DNA of 64,000 nt from Unio delphinus (lineage: Eukaryota; Mollusca; Bivalvia; Unionida; Unionidae): contig JAQISU010000163.1 in NCBI GenBank assembly GCA_029339505.1, forward strand, positions 1,860,001 through 1,924,000, written 5' to 3'. The translations under genes and the position numbers were made by a program. Position 1 is the stretch's first letter, and each line of letters begins with the position of its first letter. This document shows positions 48,740 through 58,653 of the stretch, in pieces. Below the pieces are notes generated by a model. It searched no databases. It saw only the letters and a list, made by a program, of their open reading frames with translations, and was not told the origin of the DNA.

Positions 48740-49035
48740 AAACACATACATATAATAGAGAGAGAGTAATTACAGCTGTAAACATATAATTAAGGAACAG
48801 TAATTACAGGTGTAAACATATCATTAAGGGACAGTAATTACAGCTGTAAACAGATACTTAAGGGCCAATAATTACAACTAAAACAATTAAGGGACAGTAC
48901 AGCTGTAAACATAATTAAGGAACAGTAATTACAGCTGTAAACATAAGGGACATTAATTACAGCTGTAAACATAATTAAGGGACAGTAAGAACAGCTGTAA
49001 ACGTATAATTAAGGAACAGTAATTACAGTATTTAA
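48740..49035. repeat. Degenerate repeat with acagctgt palindrome
   Basis: About eight units combining attaagggacagtaattac and agctgtaaacata. Most units hold acagctgt. Confidence 0.85.
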
Positions 49036-49764
49036 ACTTAAATGAATTTGCTAATTTCTTCAAATTCTAGTCAAATGACATTAAACTATGAGGTCCATGA
49101 AATAAAGAATACAAATTTATTTATGTACCATGAAATCACCCAGTGATATCATTTCAAGCTGACAACAATGAAAGCAATAGATATTCACAATGTAAATCAT
49201 CTAAAATATCAAACTTACCCAAAATCGACTCCTACTTCTGAGTTTTCAAAATATGGTCTGCAGAATGTTTTTAAATGTTTTTTTAATAGAATAAGTGGAG
49301 GAACTGTCAGTTTTTCTAATATTATTACAGAGGAATCAAATGAGTTTAGTTAATGAGCCCCAAAATTGCTTTGGAAGTATAGCATGTATATTCAATGAAC
49401 AGGATGTAAGAAAAAGGGACACTTACTGGTGTAAAACATGTTCCATTTGAGAAGAAAGGAAAAAAGGCACTTGCCTCTGAATGTAGTTTAAATTTGTTCA
49501 GGTGTCCCATACAACATTATAAAAAGTTCAAAGCGAAGGATGAAATCACCACATCATCAATGTGGACAAACAGGTGATACAACTGCACAGCATGTAGTTA
49601 TGACTAGACACAGGTACATCTATGGGAATTTTTCAGAGGGTTGTAAGATATGTTTCATTTCCATTTTCAATGATTGTGTCACTGTAAAAATCTTCGATTT
49701 TCAATGGTTGGGTCGTTTTAGTTATTGAAATAAAATCTTGGAAATTGTTTTGTAATTTCAAGAT
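49036..49764. other. Left flank of the virus-derived cassette
   Basis: No coding sequence recognised and no terminal inverted repeat found. The motif aaaatcttcgattttcaa at about 49688-49705 recurs at 49942 inside the first cassette gene, so the left boundary of the insertion may lie near 49680. Confidence 0.4.
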
Positions 49765-50094
49765 TCAGGTTAGTACCCTCAGTAACTCCTCAACGCGCAA
49801 GCAAGAATGGACATATTGCATAATTTGATCGTAGTTACAACTAATCGTTGTTATAGTATTCTCTTGCAGCTGTTGCATTTGGTCTTCAGTGAGTAGAAAT
49901 TTATCATCGTCGCCGAGGTTATCAATAACTAGTTCAACGTGAAAATCTTCGATTTTCAAATCAAAACTCAAAGAGTTTTCAGGTGAAAATCCTAACGATG
50001 CTTCATTGAAATTGCTTTTGCAATGAAAAATTTCCCTGATTGCATTTTCGAGTTTATGTTTCTCGTAAATAACTATTCGCATATGATTATACAT
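49765..50094 (-). CDS. Unknown 109-residue protein at the distal end of the cassette
   Basis: Intact frame starting MYNHMRIVIYEKHK, acidic overall, with a predicted helical C-terminal half (LTEDQMQQLQENTI). No recognised domain. It follows the penton-like gene by about 150 bp on the same strand and shares the CpG-rich style of the cassette, so it is probably part of it. Confidence 0.5.
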   Translation of the reverse strand: MYNHMRIVIYEKHKLENAIREIFHCKSNFNEASLGFSPENSLSFDLKIEDFHVELVIDNLGDDDKFLLTEDQMQQLQENTITTISCNYDQIMQYVHSCLRVEELLRVLT

Positions 50095-50243
50095 ATTATT
50101 GCAAAAGTCTACATTGCTCTAAATTGCAAGTGTGAAGCATAGAATTTTCAAGCATACATAGGATTTTAATGATGAAAAGCTAGCTTGAAAATCCCTTGAA
50201 ATTGCGAGCAATTTACGATGAAAGTCCTCAGGACGAAAATCGT

Positions 50244-50694
50244 TTACGATTTCACATCTAACGTCATTTGTAATTGTTCCCCTCGAAGATCAACCAAGGA
50301 AAAGTTCTGGTCGGTTATTCTAAAATTCATCCTCGTGATATGATTGTTGGTGGTTTCCAAGTATGTTAAATGAGGTGGATTCATCACAATTAAATTCCCC
50401 AGGAAAACATTCGGGAAAAACGTATATAAAATGTAACCGAGGGACGCGTTATCTGATTTTGATACATCAACGGCATAACTACCTAACACTGCATCACAAA
50501 TAACGTGTATGGCAATCGTGGATGATATATCAACATTGCCGGGTGATCTGTGTTTGTTATTGCCGTATACTGAATTATTCGACCGTAGAATTTCGGGGGG
50601 GGGGGGTATTTATTTTAAACCATAACGCATGAATTTGTGGGAAAAATTCGTCAATGAGATCTCGTAGTGATTTCTTCATCGCTGGTACATCCCA
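50244..50694 (-). pseudogene. C-terminal part of the penton-like protein, separated by stop and frameshift
   Basis: Continues 50695-52326 after an in-frame TGA (50695-50697): a second DLIDEFFPQIH module is followed by a C13 run (50597-50609) that shifts the frame. The last 80 residues end RITDQNFSLVDLRGEQLQM, matching the C-terminal strand pair (I-R-I-x-D-Q-x-G-x-L-V-x-x-R-G-E) I know from penton-like proteins encoded next to F54H12.2-like capsid genes. The frame ends at a TAA/TGA near 50244. Confidence 0.6.
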
Positions 50695-52326
50695 TCATGG
50701 AAATTTCATAAAGACTAAATCTGTATCAGTGCGCGAAAATACTTTTTTGAACTTTTCTTTGGTGGGAGATCTATCTTCGTAGACCAACGAGAGTAATCTA
50801 TCATTGAGGTAGTTCATATCTGAGATAATTTGATTTAATTGTTGTTGTTGTTGTTGTTTGATTGTCCCGCGTGAAGTTGTTAAATCAAGTAGCAGAGATC
50901 GTTGCAGATAATCTCTAAGCTGGTTCAGCTTTGTTTGAAATAATTGTTTCATCGTGTTGAAGATCACAAGTAAACTTCGTTCTGTTACTACAAATACACC
51001 TTGAGCGCCAAGAGCAAATCGCCATATTATTCTACCATACTCGTTGTATTCGTATTTTCCAAGTGCATCAGTTTCTGTTCCGTCGTAGACATTATATGAA
51101 AACTTTTGATAGATATCACTAGCACGTAGAAAATTAATGTCAAAATTGTAATTGTACTTTGGATCCTGAGCAGGTAATTCATCAGTGAAGAAATCAGATA
51201 TTTTAGGTTCAGGTAACTGGAAATGAACCGCAGGAAGACTATTCAACCACTCTGTGTGGATCCGTGGGAAGAATTCGTCGATGGTGTCACTGAGTTTCCC
51301 TCGCATCCATGGTACGTTATATCCCGGGAATTTAAACGTGGAAATATCTTCGGTGCGGATTTTATAACATGCTGCAAATGATGTTCTCGCTTCAGGATCA
51401 TAATTATCAGCTAATATACGTTGAATAACTCGCTGATTATACGCGTCCATGTATGTGAAAATTTTGTTACACACCTCTATGTACTTGATGGCGTCGTCGC
51501 GACGTGGTGGGATTTCACTTATTGCTGTTCCTATATAACCGTAAAACCGATCAAAATCATTATGTATTAATTTAAACTGTTCAGCAAGAAGTGCATAATC
51601 GAAACCATCTCTTACATTTGGGGTTAAATAAATTGAAAATAAATTTTCATTATTAAAACCAGATAAATCAAATGTTAATTTAGGAATATCATCAACGTTA
51701 TCACGTTCATAACCGTGATAATCTTCTTTCGTGGAAATATAGTCGGATTTTAGTGGCTCGCGTGGTAGTTCTTTTATATCAACGGTGCCTGGAATATACT
51801 CAGGGTAACCTAACAAGGTTCTAATTGAGCTGTTATATATATCCACGGCGTAGTTAGGTGAATTTATCTCGATGGTCGTTGACAACAGCGGCTCATGTCC
51901 GTGTATTTCAATGGGAGATTTATCAGGTCCATCTTCGACGGGTATTATATTTTTTCCTGTGATTGCTTCAATGGAATTTATGATCTCCGCGTTGATATCT
52001 TCGATTTCATATGCTCCCGTGGGTAAATATATTGTGTGCCATTCTGGTTCACCTGGGGTTCCATCTGGTTTGACTTTATTTTTATACGAGAATGTAAAAC
52101 TGTTATTGGGTGATTTACAATTAAATGGTTCTGATCGTATATTGGGCCAACTGTAGTAACATCTTAATTGCGTTAACGCTATCTGGGATGCTACCAACGG
52201 AGGGTTAAATTCAACGCTAAATTCTGGTACTTTCGTTACCAGCGATATCAATTTTGTTTTCCCCGGAGTGGTATTTTCTGCTATTCGTTGAAGCAGTTCT
52301 TGTGACATAGTTATTGTAATTGTCAT
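50695..52326 (-). CDS. Penton-like virion protein with inserted duplicated module (543 codons)
   Basis: Longest frame of the cassette. Residues about 30-200 look like a beta-rich capsid domain (LRCYYSWPNIR, WHTIYLPTGAYEIEDI, IRTLLGYP), typical of the penton-like protein of this virus group. Residues about 225-375 and about 440-543 are two related helical modules; the first ends FKFPGYNVPWMRGKLSD then DEFFPRIH, and the second continues past the stop at 50695. A six-Gln run lies near residue 485. Close relatives, as I remember them, are far shorter and lack these modules. Start: first ATG after the two-TM gene, which it overlaps. Confidence 0.6.
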   Translation of the reverse strand: MTITITMSQELLQRIAENTTPGKTKLISLVTKVPEFSVEFNPPLVASQIALTQLRCYYSWPNIRSEPFNCKSPNNSFTFSYKNKVKPDGTPGEPEWHTIYLPTGAYEIEDINAEIINSIEAITGKNIIPVEDGPDKSPIEIHGHEPLLSTTIEINSPNYAVDIYNSSIRTLLGYPEYIPGTVDIKELPREPLKSDYISTKEDYHGYERDNVDDIPKLTFDLSGFNNENLFSIYLTPNVRDGFDYALLAEQFKLIHNDFDRFYGYIGTAISEIPPRRDDAIKYIEVCNKIFTYMDAYNQRVIQRILADNYDPEARTSFAACYKIRTEDISTFKFPGYNVPWMRGKLSDTIDEFFPRIHTEWLNSLPAVHFQLPEPKISDFFTDELPAQDPKYNYNFDINFLRASDIYQKFSYNVYDGTETDALGKYEYNEYGRIIWRFALGAQGVFVVTERSLLVIFNTMKQLFQTKLNQLRDYLQRSLLLDLTTSRGTIKQQQQQQLNQIISDMNYLNDRLLSLVYEDRSPTKEKFKKVFSRTDTDLVFMKFP

Positions 52327-52780
52327 GCTCTAATGTTGACATCGTTGAATCATACAACCGAACCATCTTCGAGAATTCATCATCGGATATAAATGTATCA
52401 TCGCGCGACGAGGAAATCATCGCGGATAATTGCGAGTATGCATTGGATACTGTAGCGAGTTTAACAGTGTAATCGTGTAGTTTTCGCTGGGAACATGATA
52501 TTTTTTTTTGTTATTATTGATAACACCCCCGCGATGGTTGTCGCCGCAGATATACAAATTGGAACAGCGATCGGGGCAACCATTGTAACCGAAGATAATA
52601 TTACACCAGATACCGAGTACACGGTTACGTCAATGACGTTGATTCTTCGTCGGTATTTTTATATTTTTACGCGGTATTCATCAGCGAGTATTCCTTGGCT
52701 AGTTTGAAACTCTTTGACGGTATCATAACGGTATTGAGATACTGAAGGTATCGTCGGCAATGACTTCGTCATTAGTGATG
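52217..52780 (-). pseudogene. Two-helix membrane protein of the cassette, frameshifted
   Basis: ATG at 52780. A helical N-terminal part (YDTVKEFQTSQGILADEYR), one in-frame stop near 52665, then a hydrophobic glycine/alanine-rich hairpin at about 52510-52620 (VAPIAVPICISAATTIAGV). A T10 run at 52500-52509 shifts the frame into the C-terminal SDDEFSKMVRLYDS part (52217-52420). This TM-hairpin plus xSDEEF tail layout recurs in related cassettes as I recall. The role is unknown; it could be a virion membrane or lysis-type protein. Confidence 0.55.
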
Positions 52781-52878
52781 ACATTTTATTTATTACAACA
52801 GCGAACAATTTCGATTGAAACCGCAAGTAAAAATCCTATGGATTTTCAGTTTAATTGTTTACTTAAATCCGCTACGAA

Positions 52879-53743
52879 TTACACATACCATGTTACTGAA
52901 ACCCCAGCCAAATTATTATCAGTGGATGTTATTGTAAATTGTTCAATTGTATCCTTGTCGATTATCGTTGATATCATATTGTTGACCCCAGATGAACTCA
53001 ACGATGATATATTAAATCGAGTCGGTGATACTAGTATTAATCGATAAATACCCTTGACGGTTGCAGTAATACTTAATATGTTATTTAGTGGAGTCCACTT
53101 AAATGATCCGTATTGAATCGTGTATACTACGTTATTGGTTTTCTCATGAGGAATTTTAGTTTTTTTCAACGATTGCTATCATCCTTATTGTATCCTCTTT
53201 GATGGCATCGTTGACCGTTTTAAGATCATTGATGGATTTTTTAATAACCGCGATTGAATCTGAAATTGATCTCTCTTCGCGAATAACACCCAATCGGTTA
53301 TTAATCGCGGTTATTTCATCGAGTTTTGTAATAATATTTTCAAAGGTTGTTTTAATTTCTTCTGGTTTCACATCCTTACCAAAAAATTTGTCGATAGCAT
53401 CATCAGTTTTTCTAAAAATTTTACGTAAATTATTAAATTGACCGAGATGAGAATCAAATTCAGATCTCAGTTTTGGTAAATTGTCGACGGTGGCTTTTAC
53501 TTGTGCGATATGTAAATCAGGGTGTGCACGCGGAACACCAAAGAAATTGTTTATCGTGGGTTCTAATTGATTAAATTTAAGTATATGGTCATTATATTCG
53601 TCACGTAGTTTTTTCATATCCTCAGCGGAGACTTTAACGTCATCGACGGATTTTTGTAAACCTGAAAAAGTATTTGTTTGATAGTGTAATTTTTTTTTTA
53701 ATTCATCTAAGTTTGTTATTGATAAGATAGCTCTCCTGATCAT
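52879..53743 (-). pseudogene. Coiled-coil fibre-like protein, split by one frameshift
   Basis: The first frame (53156-53743, 195 codons) is almost entirely heptad-rich helix (LDELKKKLHYQT, MKKLRDEYNDHIL, IITKLDEITAINNRLG). At the T-run 53159-53165 the frame passes into 52879-53169, a beta-rich 90-residue end (NNILSITATVKGIYRLIL, FTITSTDNNLAGVSVTWYV). Long trimeric coiled coil plus small beta head is the architecture of viral attachment fibres; this function is inferred from architecture only. Confidence 0.55.
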
Positions 53744-53822
53744 TTTTTTTTACTTGCCCGATGGTAACTCCTTCTTCGGAACGACGTGATACTGATCTCC
53801 CCAAAATATCTGCCATGTTATA

Positions 53823-54251
53823 TTACATAGATCTATTTAAGTGATTTATCATCGTGTACTCGTGGATGGCTTTGTGAGGTAATTTAGAACTCGTCGAGAT
53901 AGCTGTCAACGCGTTAAGAACCTCTCGTCCGCATATCGGAGGATCTGTTAATGTCTGCGTGGGTAACGTTGAATACCAAATTGGGGTTGTCATAGACAAC
54001 TTAGACACATAACTGAGAAATTTCATCGGGGGTGGTAATCCATACGAATCAAAATAAATAATACATCGAGGATGTATCGCGTAACACACCCAATGAGTTC
54101 CAGGTCCAGTGTGGTCATCTAGATTAATTATACCGGTTTCTACTATATGTGGTTGTTTCGGTAACTGATCTTTCATGAATACTCCTCTGAAATGTTTTAT
54201 TGGGAGTTTCTTTACTACGTCGGCGAGGTCAAAATTAGACATGGGAGCCAC
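53823..54251 (-). CDS. Adenain-like cysteine protease (virion maturation protease)
   Basis: 142-codon intact frame. N-terminus FDLADVVKKL, then FRGVFMKDQLP, GIINLDDHTG, GTHWVCYA (catalytic His about 53), IIYFDSYGLPPP (acidic residue about 68) and PPICGREVL (catalytic Cys about 107). This is the His-Asp/Glu-Cys order of adenovirus-type (C5) proteases, as encoded by Polintons and adintoviruses. Adenain itself is about 200 residues; the short length is normal for this branch. It lies directly after the minor protein gene. Confidence 0.85.
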   Translation of the reverse strand: MAPMSNFDLADVVKKLPIKHFRGVFMKDQLPKQPHIVETGIINLDDHTGPGTHWVCYAIHPRCIIYFDSYGLPPPMKFLSYVSKLSMTTPIWYSTLPTQTLTDPPICGREVLNALTAISTSSKLPHKAIHEYTMINHLNRSM

Positions 54252-54748
54252 GGGGGTTATCGTAGTAACATTTTTGCCAGTGAGAACGGACCTATGAAAC
54301 CGCCCTGTTGAGTTCCCAAACCCCGTCCATAGTGCTTTGTGTACCGGTTTCCCGGTAGTCTGAATCCCTTTCCCTTTTTTTTAAACCCGCTTCCAAACAT
54401 CTTACCGATAAGATTGCTACTAAAAGCACCAGCAGCGCCTAGTCCAAGTGCTTTAAGAGCAGGAATAGCTAGTGGAGCCAGTGCAGCCAGAGGAAATATT
54501 CAACCGGATTTAATCATATCGTTGACCGCGGCTTGTGAAAAAGTCAACTTAACTCCTGTACCAGCTTTTAACGCTTTATTGAAATGATTAAGTTGAGTTT
54601 TTGTCAGCGATAACTTATTAGATCCACCTGTTATTTGTTCCTTTTTTTTAGCGTTATCGCTGTGCCACATGTAGTAGAAGTTTTCGATTGTAGTTTTTTT
54701 TTACCTGACCAGGTGTCAGGGTGACATTAACATGATTGCACGACATTT
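54252..54748 (-). pseudogene. pVI/pX-like minor virion protein, frameshifted
   Basis: ATG near 54746. After a T9 run (54694-54703) the main frame has the motif LSLTKTQLNHFNKALKAG, then LTFSQAAVNDMI, a stop near 54500, an Ala/Leu-rich hydrophobic stretch and a basic glycine-rich tail. The TKTQxxxxNKA motif and hydrophobic-plus-basic layout are shared, as I recall, by small proteins encoded beside the protease in related cassettes, comparable with adenovirus pVI/pX. Confidence 0.55.
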
Positions 54749-54778
54749 TATTTAGATACTGATAATCTAATTATCCCG

Positions 54779-56191
54779 TTACATATTTTCTATTGGTGCG
54801 TCAATGACTCGCATTTTTCCACCACCACCCTCGAGCGTCATAGATTTATCACTGAGAATAACAGCAATTGCTCTAAATCCTCCAAGAGCATCGCTGATAC
54901 GAGCCTGAAATTTTACATCAACGGTCGAGTGTTTAGATAGATTATGATGTTGCAATGAAAAGTAATAAATCGGGTACAATTCTTTAAAATCCCATGTGAT
55001 ATTTGTAGTCCATTATCAATGTTTTGATCACGACCAGTATAAGACCACAACCGATGATACACTCTACCTATTTGATTGCTACCGTAATCGAGAATAAGTT
55101 GTTCTGCTGGTTCTTGCTGATTACTTATTTGCAATGATACCTCACTGACATTACATTTATCAAATATCATGTGACTACACAATTGTGAACTATCATTTGC
55201 AAGCCCCGCTATTTTTTTTCGTTCTATTTACATTTTGTAGCGCAACAAAGATATGTTTCGGCGCGGAAACATTTTTCGTTAGCGCAAGCTGCCAAGTAAA
55301 AACACCAACAACATTAGTAGTTATTGTAGCTGTTGTAATATCAGACCAACTTAACAACGACTTTCCTCCCATGATCCATAAAAGATAGCAACCGCGTCTC
55401 AAAAGTCAACGATGGAGTCATGGCATCCATAATGATAATTTTGTTAATTCTACATTACCATAGTAACAGGAGCAGCACCACGCCAAAGAGCATAATCATC
55501 AGTTGATCTTCGCGTGAGCACTACAGTATGATTAGCACCAAAGATAACTTTTCTGATATCTCTACAAAATCCAAATATATGAGACAACGGAATCGTACAT
55601 GAAAATCTACCAAGATTGTCTATCATCTTTTTTTCACGCTGCAAATCCTGGATTGTAAGCATCATTTTTACTAATAATCATATCTCAACATCAGCATCAG
55701 CGACCAGCATGATTTTGTGGTCGTCTTACAACAAATTCAATATGATTAGCGTTATTGGTAGCATCCTTCGCAAACATCATTGAATGCCCCGCAGATTTAA
55801 TAAAATCGTCAGAGTATCTAGCTAAACCTGTTATTGTGGTTGCAACATCAACATCGTTATCGATGGATTCGATTCTAGTAGAATTGATTATATACTGCGC
55901 GCTACTAAATAGTGCCATTATGCCATTGTTTACAAACCCAATCGGAATATTTTCGAGGTGATCAGCAGCAACAAATGGAGTATGATCATTTTTTACTAGT
56001 CTCCCCTCTACCTCGATGAATGCTTCACACGGCAAGAAGTATTTAGATGTGTCATCAAATCTAAGTTCAATTCCTGACCTTGTATTTGGATTCTGAACAC
56101 TATACGAAAAATACTGATAATCGCGTATAGAATCATTTTTTCGTACAGGAAAATCTACATCAAAAGCATCATCTATCTCATGTTTAAACAT
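54779..56191 (-). pseudogene. F54H12.2-like major capsid protein, several frame breaks
   Basis: Four or five frames in order make one protein of about 470 codons. 55697-56191 (intact 164 codons): YQYFSYSVQNPNTRSGIELR, FLPCEAFIEVEGRL, IMALFSSAQYIINSTRIES. 55450-55665: GRFSCTIPLSHIFGF and HTVVLTRRS. 55193-55402: FTWQLALTKNVSAPKHIFVA. 54913-55182 and 54779-54979: beta-rich C-terminus. These blocks match the family of C. elegans F54H12.2, encoded there beside an integrase gene (F54H12.3). Assignment as the double-jelly-roll capsid protein is inference from family and context. Confidence 0.65.
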
Positions 56192-56216
56192 TTTATTATA
56201 TAGTCGTTGATCTAAA

Positions 56217-56618
56217 TTATAATCGTTTTAGACCGGAACCAGCAATTAATCTCAATCGCTGTTTTGCTATTTTATTAATTGTGTTACCTACCTTAGGTGG
56301 CATTTGATTCTTAGATTGTAATTTTACTGGTTTTTTCCCCCTTGCCAACGACATAAGCTTCTCTTTTGCGGAATCAAACGCGTCAATAGCAAGATTACTA
56401 GCCCTGCTACCAACTTCTGTACCAATCTTATCACCGAGAACCCCAACAGCTTTTGACGCTATTTCTTTACCGATCGGTAGCAGTTTTGGAGCAACTCGAG
56501 TAAATAATCCAGTGACAACATCATCTAATCCATCTCCGTATGTCACCTTGTACACTGGCAATCGTGAATTTACGACATAAACAGGTCTTGCTCTGTTCAT
56601 ACTACGATATACTATCAT
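56217..56618 (-). CDS. Small basic virion-core-like protein (133 codons)
   Basis: Intact frame. An Arg/Tyr-rich start, an amphipathic Ala/Val/Gly-rich middle (VAPKLLPIGKEIASKAVGVL) and a strongly basic tail (GKKPVKL, AKQRLRLIAGSGLKRL). Size, composition and place just upstream of the capsid gene suggest a DNA-condensing or membrane-active core protein. No sequence family recognised with confidence. Confidence 0.5.
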   Translation of the reverse strand: MIVYRSMNRARPVYVVNSRLPVYKVTYGDGLDDVVTGLFTRVAPKLLPIGKEIASKAVGVLGDKIGTEVGSRASNLAIDAFDSAKEKLMSLARGKKPVKLQSKNQMPPKVGNTINKIAKQRLRLIAGSGLKRL

Positions 56619-56649
56619 TTTATTTAAATGCTATTTATCTAATCGATGA

Positions 56650-57611
56650 TCAATCGCTGTAATAATCATCGGTAAGTTCATCGATGAAACTACGATATGG
56701 TCCAATATCCATTACACGACCTTGAATTAACCGTTGACAGATTTCAGCCGCTTCGTTAATTATCTCCGGAGAATTATTTCCTGCTCGTTTTCCTCCGATA
56801 ACTTCTAACCGTCATATATCATCAAGGATATTTCTTGAACAGGGTATATTACCACCGTGATATCCACTAGCAAATTTTTCTTCTTCAGGTTCTTCTTGGG
56901 CTTGAGGTTCTTCCACAAGAGGGTCTTCTTGTCTTCGTCCTCCTCGCCCTCGTCCTCGTCCTCGTGGACTTGGTTGTATACGTTTTCGTTCTTCTGCTCG
57001 TTCTTGTTTTAATCGTTCTTGTTCTTCTTTCTCTCATTGTTTTTGTTCGGTTTTTAATTGTTGTTGTTCAGATACTAACAAACCTCTTTTTTTCCTGATA
57101 TTCGAGATATTTTTGTCCAACAGCAGTTATATATGCCTTACACGTGGGATCATCATTATTAATTTGTGGTAGTTGATTTTTAATTTTGTAAACTGCTTTA
57201 GCCATATCATCTACGCTTTTGATATAACCCTTTTGTCCAGGTTTTAAATAATTTTCTTTAGTGTAATATCCCAGCACAGCAAACTCTACTAAATCAGTTA
57301 TATCAGTTTTATAGATACGTGCTAATGTTTCCTTGGTAAATCTACCTCGTAATTCTTGAACTTTTTTGGGGAGGTTTTACCTCTGGTTTACATTCTTCTG
57401 GTTTACTCTCTTTTATCGCGATTACAACTTCTCCAGTTGCTGTAGCTATCGGCTTAAATAATTGTTCAGTATCAGCGGTAAAATCTAACTTCGCTTGTTG
57501 TCGAGCTTGCAAATTATCTCTAAAAGAATCCCTCACCGGGAGAAATTTCTTGATCGCAGCTAACCGTTCTCTAGTTAATCTAGTTATTTGTGCTTCTCCG
57601 ACGTATGCCAT
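56650..57611 (-). pseudogene. Charged protein at the head of the cassette, frameshifted
   Basis: ATG at 57609-57611 (MAYVGEAQITRLTRER). The frame breaks at a T/G run near 57363 and continues through 57068-57277 (YTKENYLKPGQKGYIKSVDD), then an Arg/Glu/Gln-rich stretch with an RGRGRGGRR block (about 56933-56965), and ends near RSFIDELTDDYYSD at about 56650. A stop near 57035 and another near 56815 interrupt it. No known domain; the low-complexity basic middle could bind nucleic acid. Confidence 0.45.
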
Positions 57612-58018
57612 TTATATAAAAATTATATCGCTAATTCATCATCGTTGAAATTCGAAGAATTTCCAGTTATTAGCATGAATCACGAAGAGATTCCAAACAA
57701 GGATTGTTAACCCCATAGCAGCAGAGGGGGCGACAACGACTTGGCGTCGTTTTCGAGGAAGCCTCAGTTTACCAAATGGACGCTTCTAATAAGTATTTAC
57801 AAGTAAGCCTTGTATTGTCAAATTGACGCCTGTAAAAGCTGGTCTGTTCGCCCTCTCTGTAATGAGACTCTGTCTCTATAGCAGCCTTTTCTTTAATAAA
57901 ATATTTTCGGTTTGAAATAGTTTCGGTTTGTCTGAAATGGTTTCGGTTTCCGTAGAAGCCTTATTTTTGTTTTGAAAACTTGGTCTGTTCACCCTCTCTG
58001 TTGCTAGCCATAAAAATG
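57612..58018. other. Junction between virus-derived cassette and LINE
   Basis: No gene. 57640-57720 still looks like cassette DNA; from about 57700 the sequence (agcagcagagggggcgacaa...) may be a LINE 5' UTR. Several ggtctgttcgccctctctgt and tttcggttt repeats occur. The exact border could not be fixed. Confidence 0.4.
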
Positions 58019-58653
58019 GCAAGTATCTGGGGCTGGACTCATATTAATTCAGGGGCCAGAATTGTCACTGTAGCGGATGATGATGCCAGAAAATTCCCAC
58101 CCTTTTTTACTGCATGGGTTTCCGACTCCGATCGTGGTATCGTAATTGCGAAAGGGAGAGAAAATGCCCAAAATGCGGTATAGTCGGACATGGGCCCTGG
58201 GACTGCCAGGCTCAAATAAACGAAGACCCAAAGGGAAATAAGACATACGCGACAGTAGTTGCAGAGAGCAGAACCCCAAATACGGAAATACAGATAACCC
58301 ATCAAGAAAGTCACGACAAAACACCAGAAGTGCAAGACAAATGGAACGATATTCTAACCCCGAATAAAACGGGTACGAAGACTCCTCTGACTCCTCTGAA
58401 AATTAAAAACACCATTTTGACAAATAACCCCTATGAAATGCTGTATGTGGAGAAAGAGGAAGAAACTCTCAATTTAAAGGAAAGTCTGATGGTTCCCTTA
58501 AAATCCTCAACACCCATAGCCAAGACAAGAGTGACTAAGAAGAGGAAAGCAGTGAACTCCTCCTCCTCTTATGTGGATAGAAGCATTTTATTATACCAGA
58601 GAGAAGGATACGCAGCCCATGTCAACACCATTAGAAGAAGAGGAAAGATCTAA
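58019..58653 (+). pseudogene. LINE ORF1 with zinc knuckle, frameshifted
   Basis: ATG at 58019 opens MASIWGWTHINSGARIV; about 100 bp later the sense switches to the frame 58114-58653, which carries CPKCGIVGHGPWDC (CCHC) followed by a polar, Thr/Lys-rich tail (KNTILTNNPYEML). L1-type ORF1 proteins place a knuckle after an RRM; the RRM is lost here, probably by deletion. Confidence 0.7.

Larger units (their letters stand above)
49765..57611 (-). mobile_element. Endogenous Polinton/adintovirus-like structural gene cassette
   Basis: At least nine same-strand, tightly packed, intronless genes encode a virion module: adenain-like protease, double-jelly-roll-type capsid protein, pVI/pX-like minor protein, penton-like protein, fibre and a membrane protein. 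Genes abut or overlap as in DNA viruses. DNA polymerase B, retroviral-type integrase and FtsK/A32 ATPase, expected in a complete Polinton, are absent, and no terminal repeats are seen. It is therefore a partial insertion or one cut by the LINE at 57.7 kb. Many frame breaks are present (see the individual genes). Confidence 0.8.

Noticed and set aside
49000..58100. Terminal inverted repeats of the viral cassette
   Set aside because: No matching ends were found by eye; the boundaries given are those of the genes.
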